DNA from: DAORHV01 sp964513925
Lineage (GTDB): Bacteria; Patescibacteriota; Gracilibacteria; Peribacterales; Peribacteraceae
Direction: 5' to 3'
Length of the DNA stretch: 64,000 nt
NCBI GenBank assembly: GCA_964513925.1
Contig: CAZENR010000008.1
Span: forward strand, 1-64,000
The notes under the pieces are model-generated. The model saw only the letters and a program-made list of their open reading frames with translations, was not told the origin of the DNA and did no database searches. A program made the position numbers and the translations under genes. Shown here one piece after another: positions 9,371-17,311 of this stretch; the stretch's first letter is position 1; every line of letters starts with the position of its first letter.

Positions 9371-10483
9371 CTAGCGTACGCCAACCTTGTCCGTAGAGAC
9401 CACATGTTCCAGCACGGTTGTCAGTTTCCAGATGTCCGCCGGTTGGATTGCGGGGAAATTGGCAATACGGAAGGTATCGGTCTTGAGCTTTCCGTATCCC
9501 GAACCCAGCGTAATGCCTTCGGCTTTTGCGGCTTCGTGCATGGCTGCAATGCGATGCGGATCTGCCTGAATGCACAGAACCGATGTCGAGCGCTGCGAAG
9601 CATCTTGCACGTAGAAGTTCAGCGCCGGGTGATGCTCCACGAACGCGGATACCATCTGCGCCTTTTCGCGCGTGCGTTTTTCCTGTTCAGCCAGTCCTCC
9701 GGACTGGTTCCAGCGTACCAATTGCTTGCCGAGCAGGTAGATATTGAGCGTGTTCGGCGTACAGATGGTTTGGAATCCTTTCTCCATGCATTCCTGCATG
9801 GCAGAAAAGGTGAACGTGCCCGCAAGATTGGTACCGTCTTGTTCTAGTTCTTGAGCTTTTGCAAGCGCTCGCGGCGAAACGAACATCAACCCAAGACCGC
9901 TGGGAAGGCCGAACCCTTTCTGCACGGAGCATACCCAAATGTCTGCATCAGCGATGTTGAGCTGTTGCATGGCGGCAATGGAAGTAATGTCCACTGCCAG
10001 CAGCATATGCGGGTGCGCGGCCCGGACTGCGGCAACGTCAGCGTTGTTGCACATGACCCCGGTGCTTGTTTCGTTGTACGTCATGCAGATGAGCTCTGCC
10101 TCGGCCGGGGCGCGGACAGCCGTGTACCGGTTCCCTTGGCCCCAGGGCGCTTCGTCGCGTATTGCCTGCTTGTACAAACGCGCCGATACATCGGCGAACA
10201 GCTTCGAGAAGCTGCCATGCACGTAATGGAAGCTGGTAGTCCGCACCAGATTGCGGATGGTCAGCTCCATGGCCTCTGTTGCAGACGATGTATAGAAGAC
10301 CGCGTAATCCTGCGGTATGCCGAAAAACGTACGAAGTCCGCGAACGGCAAGCTCGCTGATGGTGCGGAAGTGCGTGCTGCGGTGGCTCATGGTCAGCACG
10401 CCTTCGCGCATGGCAGACTCCATGTCTCGCAAGGTTTCTTGCGATACCTGCGATGGGCCGGGGTTAAACGTGATGGGTGCCAT
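9371..10483 (-). CDS. serC: Phosphoserine aminotransferase
   Basis: 370 residues of fold-type I PLP enzyme. NPGPSQV at the N-terminus and MSHRSTHF (~32-39) are the substrate-binding segments; SVQKGFGLPSGLG carries the PLP lysine at about 189; TPNTLNIY (~245) is the SerC signature region. It converts 3-phosphohydroxypyruvate plus glutamate to 3-phosphoserine, step 2 of serine synthesis. The start lies 3 nt after the serA stop, inside the serBAC operon. The class V aminotransferase family also holds alanine-glyoxylate transaminases, but the neighbours fix the role. Confidence 0.93.
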   Translation of the reverse strand: MAPITFNPGPSQVSQETLRDMESAMREGVLTMSHRSTHFRTISELAVRGLRTFFGIPQDYAVFYTSSATEAMELTIRNLVRTTSFHYVHGSFSKLFADVSARLYKQAIRDEAPWGQGNRYTAVRAPAEAELICMTYNETSTGVMCNNADVAAVRAAHPHMLLAVDITSIAAMQQLNIADADIWVCSVQKGFGLPSGLGLMFVSPRALAKAQELEQDGTNLAGTFTFSAMQECMEKGFQTICTPNTLNIYLLGKQLVRWNQSGGLAEQEKRTREKAQMVSAFVEHHPALNFYVQDASQRSTSVLCIQADPHRIAAMHEAAKAEGITLGSGYGKLKTDTFRIANFPAIQPADIWKLTTVLEHVVSTDKVGVR

Positions 10484-10486
10484 GTA

Positions 10487-11716
10487 TTAGTAAAGAATGC
10501 GGGTACGGATAGTCCCTGGAATGGCTTGCAGCTGGGCTCGGACAGTTGCACTGCCCTTCTGATCTATATCGGTTACCACGTAACTGACACCCTCGTGCGA
10601 TTGCAGGTACTGGCTGCCGATGTTCAGTCCCGAACGCGCGAACACGTCATTCATTTTGGCAAGCACGCCCGGTTGGTTGTGGTGAATATGCAGAATGCGG
10701 TGTCTGCCCGCATGCGGCGGCAAATGCACTTCCGGAAAGTTGACCGCACCGACGGTGGCGCCGGTATTGCTGTACTTGAGCAGCCGGTCGGCGACCTCGG
10801 CACCGATGCGCTGCTGGGCCTCGGCGGTGCTGCCGGCAATATGCGGCGTAAGCAGCACGTTCTCCATGCCTTGCAGCGGCGAATGGAACGGAAGATCCTT
10901 GGAGGTTGGCTCCTGCGGGTGCACGTCTATCGCCGCGCCTGCAATGTGCCTGCGTTTCAATGCATCGCAGAGCGCCTGCGTCTCCACAATTTGTCCGCGA
11001 GCCGCATTGATGAGGCACGAGCCTTTGCGCATTAGCTTGAGCTCCGCAGCACCGATGAGGTTCTTGGTAGCGGGTCCGCCGGGTACATGCAGCGTTACGA
11101 CATCGGCCTGGCGCAGCAGTTCCGGCAGGCTTTTTACCGGCGTGGCATTGCCTAGCGACAGCTTTTCTTCGATATCGTGATACAGCACGCGCATGCCCAG
11201 CGCTTCGGCCAGCAGTCCTACCTGGGTGCCAATATGGCCGTAGCCCACAATGCCAAGCGTCTTTCCGCGCGCCTCGTACGATCCTTTCGCGGTTTTGTGC
11301 CACTCGCCGCGGTGTGCAGCCGCGTTTTTTGCCGGAATATCGCGCAGCAACAAGAGCAGTTCTCCGATAACCAATTCGGCAACACTGCGCGTGTTGGAAA
11401 ACGGCGCATTGAACACCGGTACGCCCCGTTGCATGGCCGCATGCAGGTCCACCTGGTTGGTGCCGATGCAAAAACATCCAATGGCCAGCAGCTTTTGCGC
11501 TTTTGCCAGCACGCGTTCGTTCACGTTGGTTGCAGAACGAATGCCCAGCATGTGCACCGATCCGATGCGCTTGATCAATTCCGCTTCATCCAGCTCTCCG
11601 CTGAGAAGCTCCACGTCGGTGTAGCCGTCGGCAAGGAACATCTCTTTGGCGGAGGCATGTATGCCGCCAAGCAGCAGTACCGAAATGCGCTGTTTAGGAA
11701 GAGAAAGAGTGCTCAT
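10487..11716 (-). CDS. serA: D-3-phosphoglycerate dehydrogenase with ACT domain
   Basis: 409 residues, the length of the E. coli-type enzyme. It has a 2-hydroxyacid dehydrogenase core with GIVGYGHIG (~155-163) and an acidic residue at the end of beta-2 (YHD, ~181) for NAD; the catalytic Arg region NAARGQIVE and the His in LTPHIAGST. Residues ~335-409 form an ACT domain (HNQPGVLAKMNDVFARSGLN), the usual site for feedback inhibition by L-serine. It oxidises 3-phosphoglycerate to 3-phosphohydroxypyruvate, the first step. Its ATG overlaps the serB TGA as ATGA, so translation is coupled. Confidence 0.95.
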   Translation of the reverse strand: MSTLSLPKQRISVLLLGGIHASAKEMFLADGYTDVELLSGELDEAELIKRIGSVHMLGIRSATNVNERVLAKAQKLLAIGCFCIGTNQVDLHAAMQRGVPVFNAPFSNTRSVAELVIGELLLLLRDIPAKNAAAHRGEWHKTAKGSYEARGKTLGIVGYGHIGTQVGLLAEALGMRVLYHDIEEKLSLGNATPVKSLPELLRQADVVTLHVPGGPATKNLIGAAELKLMRKGSCLINAARGQIVETQALCDALKRRHIAGAAIDVHPQEPTSKDLPFHSPLQGMENVLLTPHIAGSTAEAQQRIGAEVADRLLKYSNTGATVGAVNFPEVHLPPHAGRHRILHIHHNQPGVLAKMNDVFARSGLNIGSQYLQSHEGVSYVVTDIDQKGSATVRAQLQAIPGTIRTRILY

Positions 11717-12405
11717 GCTACAAGGGTGAAAAGATGGCTACGAAGCGATTCCATATCGGTGAAGAAATGCGGCGCAACTTGCTCCACTTTCTTACGCAAT
11801 GCATGAATGCCAAAGCCCACGAAGTAATCCGCCCCTCCTTCCAGCCATGCCATGGCATCGGTCATGCCGTCGCCGATCATGACGGTGGTGCCGATTTTGC
11901 CTTCCGTTTTCAGTTGTTTGATCAGCACCGACTTTCCATCCGACGTGGCAAGCGGATGCTCCTCCATGCCCACAATAATGCCCTCATTGTCGTAGATCGG
12001 CGTATTTGCGTACACATCTTTGCTGGCAATGCCGAGCGCGCTTGCAACCGGAAGAATTGCCTCGGTCATGCCGCCGCTGATAATAATAATTTGCTGAAAT
12101 TTGCCTTGTAGATCCTGCACCAAGCTGTCCATGGTCGGCGTGATGTACATCACTGCATCCTGTGCAAACTGCGCGACATGATCGCGTGACAGTTTCGCTG
12201 CCTGTAGCCGGAGCTTTAGTGACTCCTGCATCGATAGTTCTCCGTTCATGCCCGCATCGGTAATGCGCTTGAATTCGGTCATCACCTTTGCGCGCTGGTC
12301 TTCGGTGGCGGCTGCCAGACTCATGTCCACAAGCGCATCCAGCGTTTCCACTTTGATGAGCGTGGAGTCGAAGTCGAAGGCGAATGTTGTCGGAGCGTGT
12401 GGCAT
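11713..12405 (-). CDS. serB: Phosphoserine phosphatase (HAD family)
   Basis: 230 residues. HAD motif I FDFDSTLI (nucleophile the first Asp, ~11), motif II ISGG (~110), Lys in DGKSVLIKQLK, motif III IGDGMTDAMA (~175). It hydrolyses phosphoserine to serine, the last pathway step, and is here the first gene of the operon. ATG 12405 was chosen because homology starts directly and because the upstream region to 12540 looks like a folded untranslated leader; earlier in-frame starts would have to be translated through that structure. The nearest GGAG is 21 nt upstream, too far for a normal Shine-Dalgarno. Confidence 0.92.
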   Translation of the reverse strand: MPHAPTTFAFDFDSTLIKVETLDALVDMSLAAATEDQRAKVMTEFKRITDAGMNGELSMQESLKLRLQAAKLSRDHVAQFAQDAVMYITPTMDSLVQDLQGKFQQIIIISGGMTEAILPVASALGIASKDVYANTPIYDNEGIIVGMEEHPLATSDGKSVLIKQLKTEGKIGTTVMIGDGMTDAMAWLEGGADYFVGFGIHALRKKVEQVAPHFFTDMESLRSHLFTLVA

Positions 12406-12545
12406 GGAAGAATGAGAAAGAACCGTCTCCTTTGTGGGAGGCGGGGAGTTGTGACGCTGCTCGTCACGCACTACCTAGCCTCCACCCTGGCGGCGGCCGA
12501 GGCGGAAGGGGAGCAGGCGGTAACGTAAGCGCAATTCATTACCGC
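12406..12545 (-). promoter_or_regulatory. Structured leader of the serBAC operon, possible cis-regulatory RNA
   Basis: On the minus strand the leader contains a perfect hairpin GTGACG-AGCAG-CGTCAC (12467-12451). The segment GAGGC (12482-12478) can pair either with the upstream GCCTC (12503-12499) or, as GTGGAGGC, with the downstream GCCTCCCAC (12442-12434), which sits next to the only purine-rich AAAGGAG. Two exclusive pairings are the signature of a switch. It matches none of the riboswitch classes I can recall, including glycine and T-box consensus, so ligand and mechanism are unknown. Confidence 0.5.
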
Positions 12546-12548
12546 GAG

Positions 12549-12577
12549 CGTATCAGGTGCTCCCGGGGTGCTGTCAA
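12549..12577 (-). promoter_or_regulatory. serBAC operon promoter
   Basis: On the minus strand TTGACA (12577-12572), 17 bp, GATACG (12554-12549). The -35 is consensus, the -10 is weak, as expected for a regulated promoter. Predicted start near 12542, giving a leader of about 137 nt. Confidence 0.6.
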
Positions 12578-13870
12578 CTACAGCATGCCTTGCAATCCGC
12601 GCGGCGTTGCATCTTGGCCCTGGCTGTAGAGCGCCAGCGAGGCGTAGGCGATCTGCGGGTACTTATCCCATGGCAGCGACATCAACTGTCCGATTTTCTT
12701 CAGTACGCCCTGCAAATACTGCAGGTCACGGGCGGCCGCTTCGCGTTCATCCATAGGCTTTTCCTTACTTGCATACACGCCGCATGCCATGAGAATTTGC
12801 AGTTCCAGCGCCACCAACCTGCGCTTGAGCAGCAGCCGCTGGTCTGCCGTGAGCGAGTCCAGCGTGAGAATGGAGCCAAGCGCATGCTGAATGGTGTCCC
12901 TTGCCTTGCCTTCCACGAAATTAATGCGAGCACGCTCCACACCTGCGGTGTCTTTCCATTCCAGTTCCAGCAACGTGGCCAACCGCTCTTCGCGGGTGCC
13001 GAACGGGTGCGTCTTGTACTTCGTTTTCATTACTTCGCCAATGCCCTTCTTATCGGTTTCCGCCCAGTGCGCAGTGCGGCTTGCAAGAAACGTCTCGCGC
13101 TCGATTTCCTGTTCCACCACGGAAATATCCTTCAGGCTTACGCCATCGCTTGCCGACCAGGCGTCCATGACGATATCCACGGCCTTATACCGCATCTCAT
13201 CGGTAAAGCAATCCTTGCCGCTCACCAGCTCCCACAGCTTTTTACGTAGCTCTCGTTCCAGCACGACGATCTTGCCGTCACCCGTTTCCAGCGAGCACAA
13301 ATGCGGCACTGCTTCCTTGAGCAATGCCAGGATGTCTGCAATGTCATGTTCGCGCCGTAGGCTTCCACCCGCGGCGGTAACGAATAACTGTTGGTCATGA
13401 CGGCTGGTGCCAATTTGCCTGTCGACCCAGAATTCATGCTCTTTGTCATCACTCAATACTTTTTGTCCCTGCCCCCACAATTTGCTCAAGGGCGAAGATG
13501 TCAGCAGGCAGCCTGTGTTCACCCGGCACAACAGGTCATGACGGAGCGATTGTGCGGTGTCTTCCAGTGGCGCCTGGCGGTGCAGCGTTCCGCGGACGGC
13601 GCGGTCTATTGTCTCGAATGCCAAATAGTACTGGGCGGGACGGGAGTAGTCCCAACGGTGGCCTTTCAGCGCCGGATGTTTGGCAAGGACGGCAATCAGT
13701 TTTTCCCAGACTTCTCGTACGAAATCTTCAACACGGTACGGGGTTTCCGTAAGCGTTGAGCGGGTCCAGTAATACGGGTACGGGCTCTCGCGCTTCCATG
13801 CTGCAAGCAAGTGCGCATTGTGGTCGCCGTGGTGTAGTTCTGTTACCGGAGTAGGAGCTGGTTGGTTCAT
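12578..13870 (-). CDS. Hypothetical protein, 430 aa
   Basis: Soluble, charged, mostly helical protein without signal peptide, membrane segment or recognisable catalytic motif. Trp/Tyr-rich stretches near the N-terminus (SPYPYYWTRST) and many Leu/Lys/Glu heptad-like segments in the second half suggest a helical bundle. ATG 13870 is 8 nt downstream of a TATGCC box on the minus strand, consistent with the leaderless pattern. It is divergent from purB, and its stop touches the -35 of the serBAC promoter. I do not recognise the family; it is probably lineage-specific. Confidence 0.7.
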   Translation of the reverse strand: MNQPAPTPVTELHHGDHNAHLLAAWKRESPYPYYWTRSTLTETPYRVEDFVREVWEKLIAVLAKHPALKGHRWDYSRPAQYYLAFETIDRAVRGTLHRQAPLEDTAQSLRHDLLCRVNTGCLLTSSPLSKLWGQGQKVLSDDKEHEFWVDRQIGTSRHDQQLFVTAAGGSLRREHDIADILALLKEAVPHLCSLETGDGKIVVLERELRKKLWELVSGKDCFTDEMRYKAVDIVMDAWSASDGVSLKDISVVEQEIERETFLASRTAHWAETDKKGIGEVMKTKYKTHPFGTREERLATLLELEWKDTAGVERARINFVEGKARDTIQHALGSILTLDSLTADQRLLLKRRLVALELQILMACGVYASKEKPMDEREAAARDLQYLQGVLKKIGQLMSLPWDKYPQIAYASLALYSQGQDATPRGLQGML

Positions 13871-13954
13871 GAGGAAGTGGCATACGGTACGTTGAACAAG
13901 CGCTGTTGGCAACTTCTGCAGCGAACGTGCGGGTTTCTGCTACACTGGTGGCCC

Positions 13955-15271
13955 ATGCAAGCCCTCTCCCCCTTAGACGGTCGTTACGCCAGTAAAGTGG
14001 ATGCGCTGCGTCCGTACTTCTCCGAAGAAGCGCTCATGCGCGCGCGCATCTACGTGGAAATAAGCTACTTTGCCGCACTTGCCGACGAGAAGGGCATCCG
14101 CGAATTAAAGCCGCTACTGAAGCGCGAGAAGAAGGCGCTGCAGGACATTGTCGATACCTTCGGTGACCGTGAGGCAGACAAGATCCGTGCGATTGAAAAA
14201 GTCACCAACCACGACGTGAAGGCGGTGGAGTACTACCTGCGCGGACAACTGGAAAAAATGAACGGCGCCAAGGCCAAGACCGAATTCATTCACTTCGCGC
14301 TTACCAGCGAAGACGTGAACAATTTGGCGTACGGCGTGCTGGTGCACGATGCCATTAAGCGCGTGCTCAAACCCGAGCTGCAAGCGACTATTGCGGCATT
14401 GCGCTCGTTTGCCAACGCGCACAAGCAACGAGCCATGCTCAGTCTGACGCACGGCCAGCCCGCCACTCCCACAACACTGGGCAAGGAAGTGATGGTGTTC
14501 GTGGAGCGGCTGGAGCGCCAGCGCGATCAACTGGCCGCATTCCGCATGCAGGGGAAGTTCGGCGGTGCGGTTGCCAATTACATGGCGCACAAGTCCGCGT
14601 ACCCCGACGTCAACTGGGAAGCGTTCGGCCGCAAATTCGTAAAGTCGCTGGGCTTAGACCCCGTTGAGAACGCCACGCAGATCAATCCGCACGACGATAT
14701 CGCCGAACTCGGGCACATCTACATGCGCATCAACACCATCTTGCTCGATTTCTCGCGCGATGCCTGGCTGTACATTATGCGCGGCATTTTTAAGCAGAAG
14801 GTGGTGAAAACCGAGACCGGCTCCTCCACCATGCCGCATAAAGTGAACCCCATCGACTTTGAAAACGCAGAAGGCAACTTGGGTCTTTCCAGTGCGATTT
14901 TCGGACATTTGGGTGAGAAGTTGCCGATTAGCCGCATGCAACGAGACCTTTCCGACTCCACCGTCCAACGCAATATCGGCGTGGCATTTGGATACCACTT
15001 GTTAGCGCTGAAGTCGTTCAACAAGGGGCTCGGCAAATTATCGGTAGACAAAGAGCGTATGGCGCAGGAGCTGGAGCAGCACCCCGAAGTGCTGGGCGAA
15101 GCCATTCAAACCGTCATGCGCAAAAACGGGTACCTGGACGCGTACGAGCAAATGAAGAAGCTCACCCGCGGCCAGAAGATTACCAAGCAGCTTTTGGTTG
15201 GCTTCGTCGAAAAGCTCGACATCGCGGGCCCCGACCGCCAGCGGCTGCTGAAGATGCTGGGCGAGCCTTAG
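13955..15271 (+). CDS. purB: Adenylosuccinate lyase
   Basis: 438 residues of the fumarase/aspartase superfamily. SPLDGRYASK at the N-terminus and the mobile-loop signature SSTMPHKVNPIDFENAEGN with the catalytic Ser are those of the E. coli PurB subgroup; TSEDVNN and HGQPATPTT are the other conserved regions. It releases fumarate from adenylosuccinate (IMP to AMP) and from SAICAR in de novo synthesis; no other purine gene is nearby, so the salvage role may dominate. An extended -10 (TGC then TACACT at 13941-13946) precedes ATG 13955 by 8 nt, a leaderless arrangement. It converges with the next gene, with a 4 bp overlap. Confidence 0.95.
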   Translation: MQALSPLDGRYASKVDALRPYFSEEALMRARIYVEISYFAALADEKGIRELKPLLKREKKALQDIVDTFGDREADKIRAIEKVTNHDVKAVEYYLRGQLEKMNGAKAKTEFIHFALTSEDVNNLAYGVLVHDAIKRVLKPELQATIAALRSFANAHKQRAMLSLTHGQPATPTTLGKEVMVFVERLERQRDQLAAFRMQGKFGGAVANYMAHKSAYPDVNWEAFGRKFVKSLGLDPVENATQINPHDDIAELGHIYMRINTILLDFSRDAWLYIMRGIFKQKVVKTETGSSTMPHKVNPIDFENAEGNLGLSSAIFGHLGEKLPISRMQRDLSDSTVQRNIGVAFGYHLLALKSFNKGLGKLSVDKERMAQELEQHPEVLGEAIQTVMRKNGYLDAYEQMKKLTRGQKITKQLLVGFVEKLDIAGPDRQRLLKMLGEP

Positions 15272-16299
15272 TCGACTGCAGCCACGCAAAAAGCCGGGTA
15301 CACCATTTCTTTTGCCAGCTTTACGTTGCGTTCGTAGACATGCTGAATGACGCTTTTGCCATCCGCTTTCGCAAGCAGTGCCGCACACATGGTGCGAATG
15401 CGTGAGCCGGATTGTCCGACAGGTAATCCGAGCAGCACCTCGGATTTCAGCGCCATGAAGATGCGGTCGCCGTCGCGCCGTAGGCAAAACCATCTTGGGT
15501 TCACATTGGGCTCTTGGTGCGTACCACGACCTGCCTGGAACAGCCTGCCGTACATGGCGGCGAACACATGGAAGTGAGCGCTGGCCAGCAGCTCCAGCGT
15601 TTCTATGCTGTTGCCTGCAATCTCACTTGCTTCCTCCACCGTTGGAACCTGGCCAGTCTCCTGCTCGAACACCGCAGGCAGTACTGCCAGCAATTGCCAC
15701 ATGACAGTATTGGAATTGCCCGAGGCAGAGAGCAGGTTCTCCACGGGAAGATGCGGTAATCCGGTGGCCATGGCGTTCATGGCCGTGGTACCTGCATGTG
15801 GTTCTATCGCGTCGGGATGCGCGTGTTTCCAGCGTGTATATGCCTCGAGCATGATGCTGGCGATGCTGCGCTGCGTATGCACAGCAATCTGTTCCATGGC
15901 AGCGTGGACTGTGGGTGCATCCTGGCACCGCTTGCGCAACTGTTCAGTTTGAAAGTGCGTCAAAAATGTTGTTGCATGCAGCCCTGCTCGACTGACAGGC
16001 AGGTGACCCAACCGCTCGCCAGCGAGAATTTTTGGTAATCCGTATGGCGGATGCTCCTTCATGTCTGTACGCAGGAGTTCGGGAATTAGTTGCATCATTT
16101 CTGTCTCACATGCCGTTTTGAATGTTTTGCGTTCAGCGCTTTTTGCGGCATCTTCAGAATGCCCCGCCAATGCGATCGCTTTTCCCATGCGCGACAGCCC
16201 ATGCTGCTTATGAAACGCGGTGAGGCTTTGCGCAGTAATTGCGCTTCCATCTTGGTCGTATTCAGGCACGCACAGCGGGTAGGTTGCCGTCTCGTTCAT
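15268..16299 (-). CDS. Hypothetical protein, 343 aa
   Basis: Soluble protein without signal peptide or membrane helix. It is rich in Ala, His and Met with helical segments; the C-terminal third has a compact beta-like region (RWFCLRRDGDRIFMALKSE). No known active-site motif is visible. ATG 16299 lies 6 nt after a TATAAA box on the minus strand, again the leaderless spacing. Not recognised; probably specific to this lineage. Confidence 0.65.
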   Translation of the reverse strand: MNETATYPLCVPEYDQDGSAITAQSLTAFHKQHGLSRMGKAIALAGHSEDAAKSAERKTFKTACETEMMQLIPELLRTDMKEHPPYGLPKILAGERLGHLPVSRAGLHATTFLTHFQTEQLRKRCQDAPTVHAAMEQIAVHTQRSIASIMLEAYTRWKHAHPDAIEPHAGTTAMNAMATGLPHLPVENLLSASGNSNTVMWQLLAVLPAVFEQETGQVPTVEEASEIAGNSIETLELLASAHFHVFAAMYGRLFQAGRGTHQEPNVNPRWFCLRRDGDRIFMALKSEVLLGLPVGQSGSRIRTMCAALLAKADGKSVIQHVYERNVKLAKEMVYPAFCVAAVD

Positions 16300-16403
16300 G
16301 ATATGTTTATACAATAAATATGTATTTATGCAAAAAAATGCATGCTGTCCGTTGCATGGGTACAAGTAGCGCACTCGGTCTGTTCCTGGTATAAACCCTG
16401 CGC

Positions 16404-16540
16404 TACAATCTAGATCCTCGCTCTTTCCTTATGTTAAAAGCCCATCCGAAGGGATGGGTCTCGTGGGCCCCATCCCTGCAGGATTCCATAGTGAGGGAAG
16501 GGGGTCCGTGGGGGAAACCGCTAGGTTTCCCACGCGATAT
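16404..16540 (+). promoter_or_regulatory. Promoter and folded leader of tRNA-Leu
   Basis: TACAAT at 16404-16409 is a good -10; no clear -35. About 125 nt separate the expected start from the tRNA. The leader holds CCCATCC (16441-16447), GGGATGGG (16451-16458) and CCCATCCC (16469-16476), so the middle segment can pair with either neighbour, and a hairpin GTGGGGGAAACC-GCTA-GGTTTCCCAC (about 16509-16534) directly before the tRNA. Confidence 0.55.
16435..16458 (-). terminator. Minus-strand terminator downstream of the Nudix gene
   Basis: Read on the minus strand CCCATCC-CTTC-GGATGGG is followed by CTTTT. It could end the transcript from the Nudix gene, which otherwise runs antisense to tRNA-Leu. 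The same bases form part of the tRNA leader on the other strand. Confidence 0.5.
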
Positions 16541-16627
16541 GCCCAGGTGGCGGAATTGGTAGACGCACCAGCTTGAGGGGCTGGCGACCGCAAGGTTGTG
16601 GAGGTTCGAATCCTCTCCTGGGCACCA
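16541..16627 (+). tRNA. tRNA-Leu (anticodon GAG), CCA encoded
   Basis: Acceptor GCCCAGG (16541-16547) pairs with CCTGGGC (16617-16623), then A and encoded CCA. The anticodon arm is CCAGC-TTGAGGG-GCTGG, giving anticodon GAG for CUC/CUU codons. A long variable arm (GCGACCGCAAGGTTGT region) and the T arm GAGG-TTCGAAT-CCTC fit a class II leucine tRNA. Confidence 0.95.
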
Positions 16628-16633
16628 TCTACT

Positions 16634-16729
16634 CTCACGAAAGCGAAACCTGCGGCTTCTCTCTCGTGAGCTCTCTCTTCCGAACGTGGTGCGGCTCCAG
16701 ACAGGCGGAGCCTGTCTTCGCCGATTTTT
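16634..16729 (+). terminator. Three-hairpin 3' element and terminator of tRNA-Leu
   Basis: H1: CTCACGA (16634-16640) with TCGTGAG (16664-16670), upper stem interrupted by an AA../TC internal loop. H2: CC-GAACGT-GG. H3: CGGC-TCC-AGACAGGC-GGA-GCCTGTCT-TC-GCCG (16692-16723) followed by ATTTTT. H3 is the intrinsic terminator. The same three-part layout follows tRNA-Asn and recurs at 29459-29540. Confidence 0.7.
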
Positions 16730-16782
16730 CGAGTAGTCAGTGTTAATGTGTGTTCTAGCCAAAGTTTACATCGGAACATCTT

Positions 16783-17301
16783 TTACACCGCATCTTTCGG
16801 GTGCTGTTGTAGATATTCCAAAATCCACAGCAAGCACGGTGTGGGTTGCATGTCTTTGGGCAGCGGTTGCAGCGGGTCCACTGCGCGTACATCGGTTATC
16901 TCCACTGCATCGGGAGTGGGTTGCAGCGCGGTGTCGTACCGGTAAAAGCGCATGCGTTCGGTTTCGTGCGGGTAGCGGATGACCTGGGTGACTAGTGCCT
17001 GCAGCGGTGCATCTGCTTGCAGGCCGAATTCTTCGCGTAGTTCGCGCACCGCGGCCTGGTCGAAAGTTTCGCCGCTGTCTACGTGACCGGCTACAGAGCA
17101 CGTCCAATATCCCGGGTACGTGTCCTTGGTCAGGCTGCGCTTTTGCAGCAGCAGCTTGCCATCTACAAACACCAGGATACCGATAGACCTGTGCATGAGC
17201 GCTGGGTTTTGATGTGCTTCGCCGCGCGTAGTCACACCAATGACGTTGTCGTGTTCATCCACGACGTCGAAGCGTTCATCTTGCGGGTCGGTAGTGCGCA
17301 T
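16783..17301 (-). CDS. Nudix hydrolase, isopentenyl-diphosphate isomerase-like subgroup
   Basis: 172 residues. The Nudix box is complete: GHVDSGETFDQAAVRELREE followed by FGL (about 85-107). The N-terminal part (FDVVDEHDNVIGVTTRGEAH) and HRSIGILVFVDGKLLLQKRS match the subfamily that holds type I IPP isomerases and related hydrolases (DR0079-like). Whether it isomerises IPP or hydrolyses a nucleotide diphosphate cannot be told from sequence. ATG 17301 is 9 nt downstream of a minus-strand TATAGT (17316-17311) that lies inside the end of the upstream acyltransferase-like gene, so it can be transcribed alone. Confidence 0.85.
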   Translation of the reverse strand: MRTTDPQDERFDVVDEHDNVIGVTTRGEAHQNPALMHRSIGILVFVDGKLLLQKRSLTKDTYPGYWTCSVAGHVDSGETFDQAAVRELREEFGLQADAPLQALVTQVIRYPHETERMRFYRYDTALQPTPDAVEITDVRAVDPLQPLPKDMQPTPCLLWILEYLQQHPKDAV

Positions 17302-17311
17302 GCACGCAAGA

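Noticed and set aside
9851..11035. Open frame on the plus strand opposite serA/serC
   Set aside because: Antisense to two well-supported enzymes, no recognisable sequence, no promoter.
12427..12433. Shine-Dalgarno AAAGGAG for serB
   Set aside because: It is 21 nt from the ATG, outside the working range; it may instead be part of the leader structure.
12406..12545. Glycine riboswitch or T-box in the serBAC leader
   Set aside because: AGGGTGGAGG recalls the T-box core AGGGTGGNACCGCG, but the essential ACCGCG part and specifier stem are not found; glycine riboswitch core is absent.
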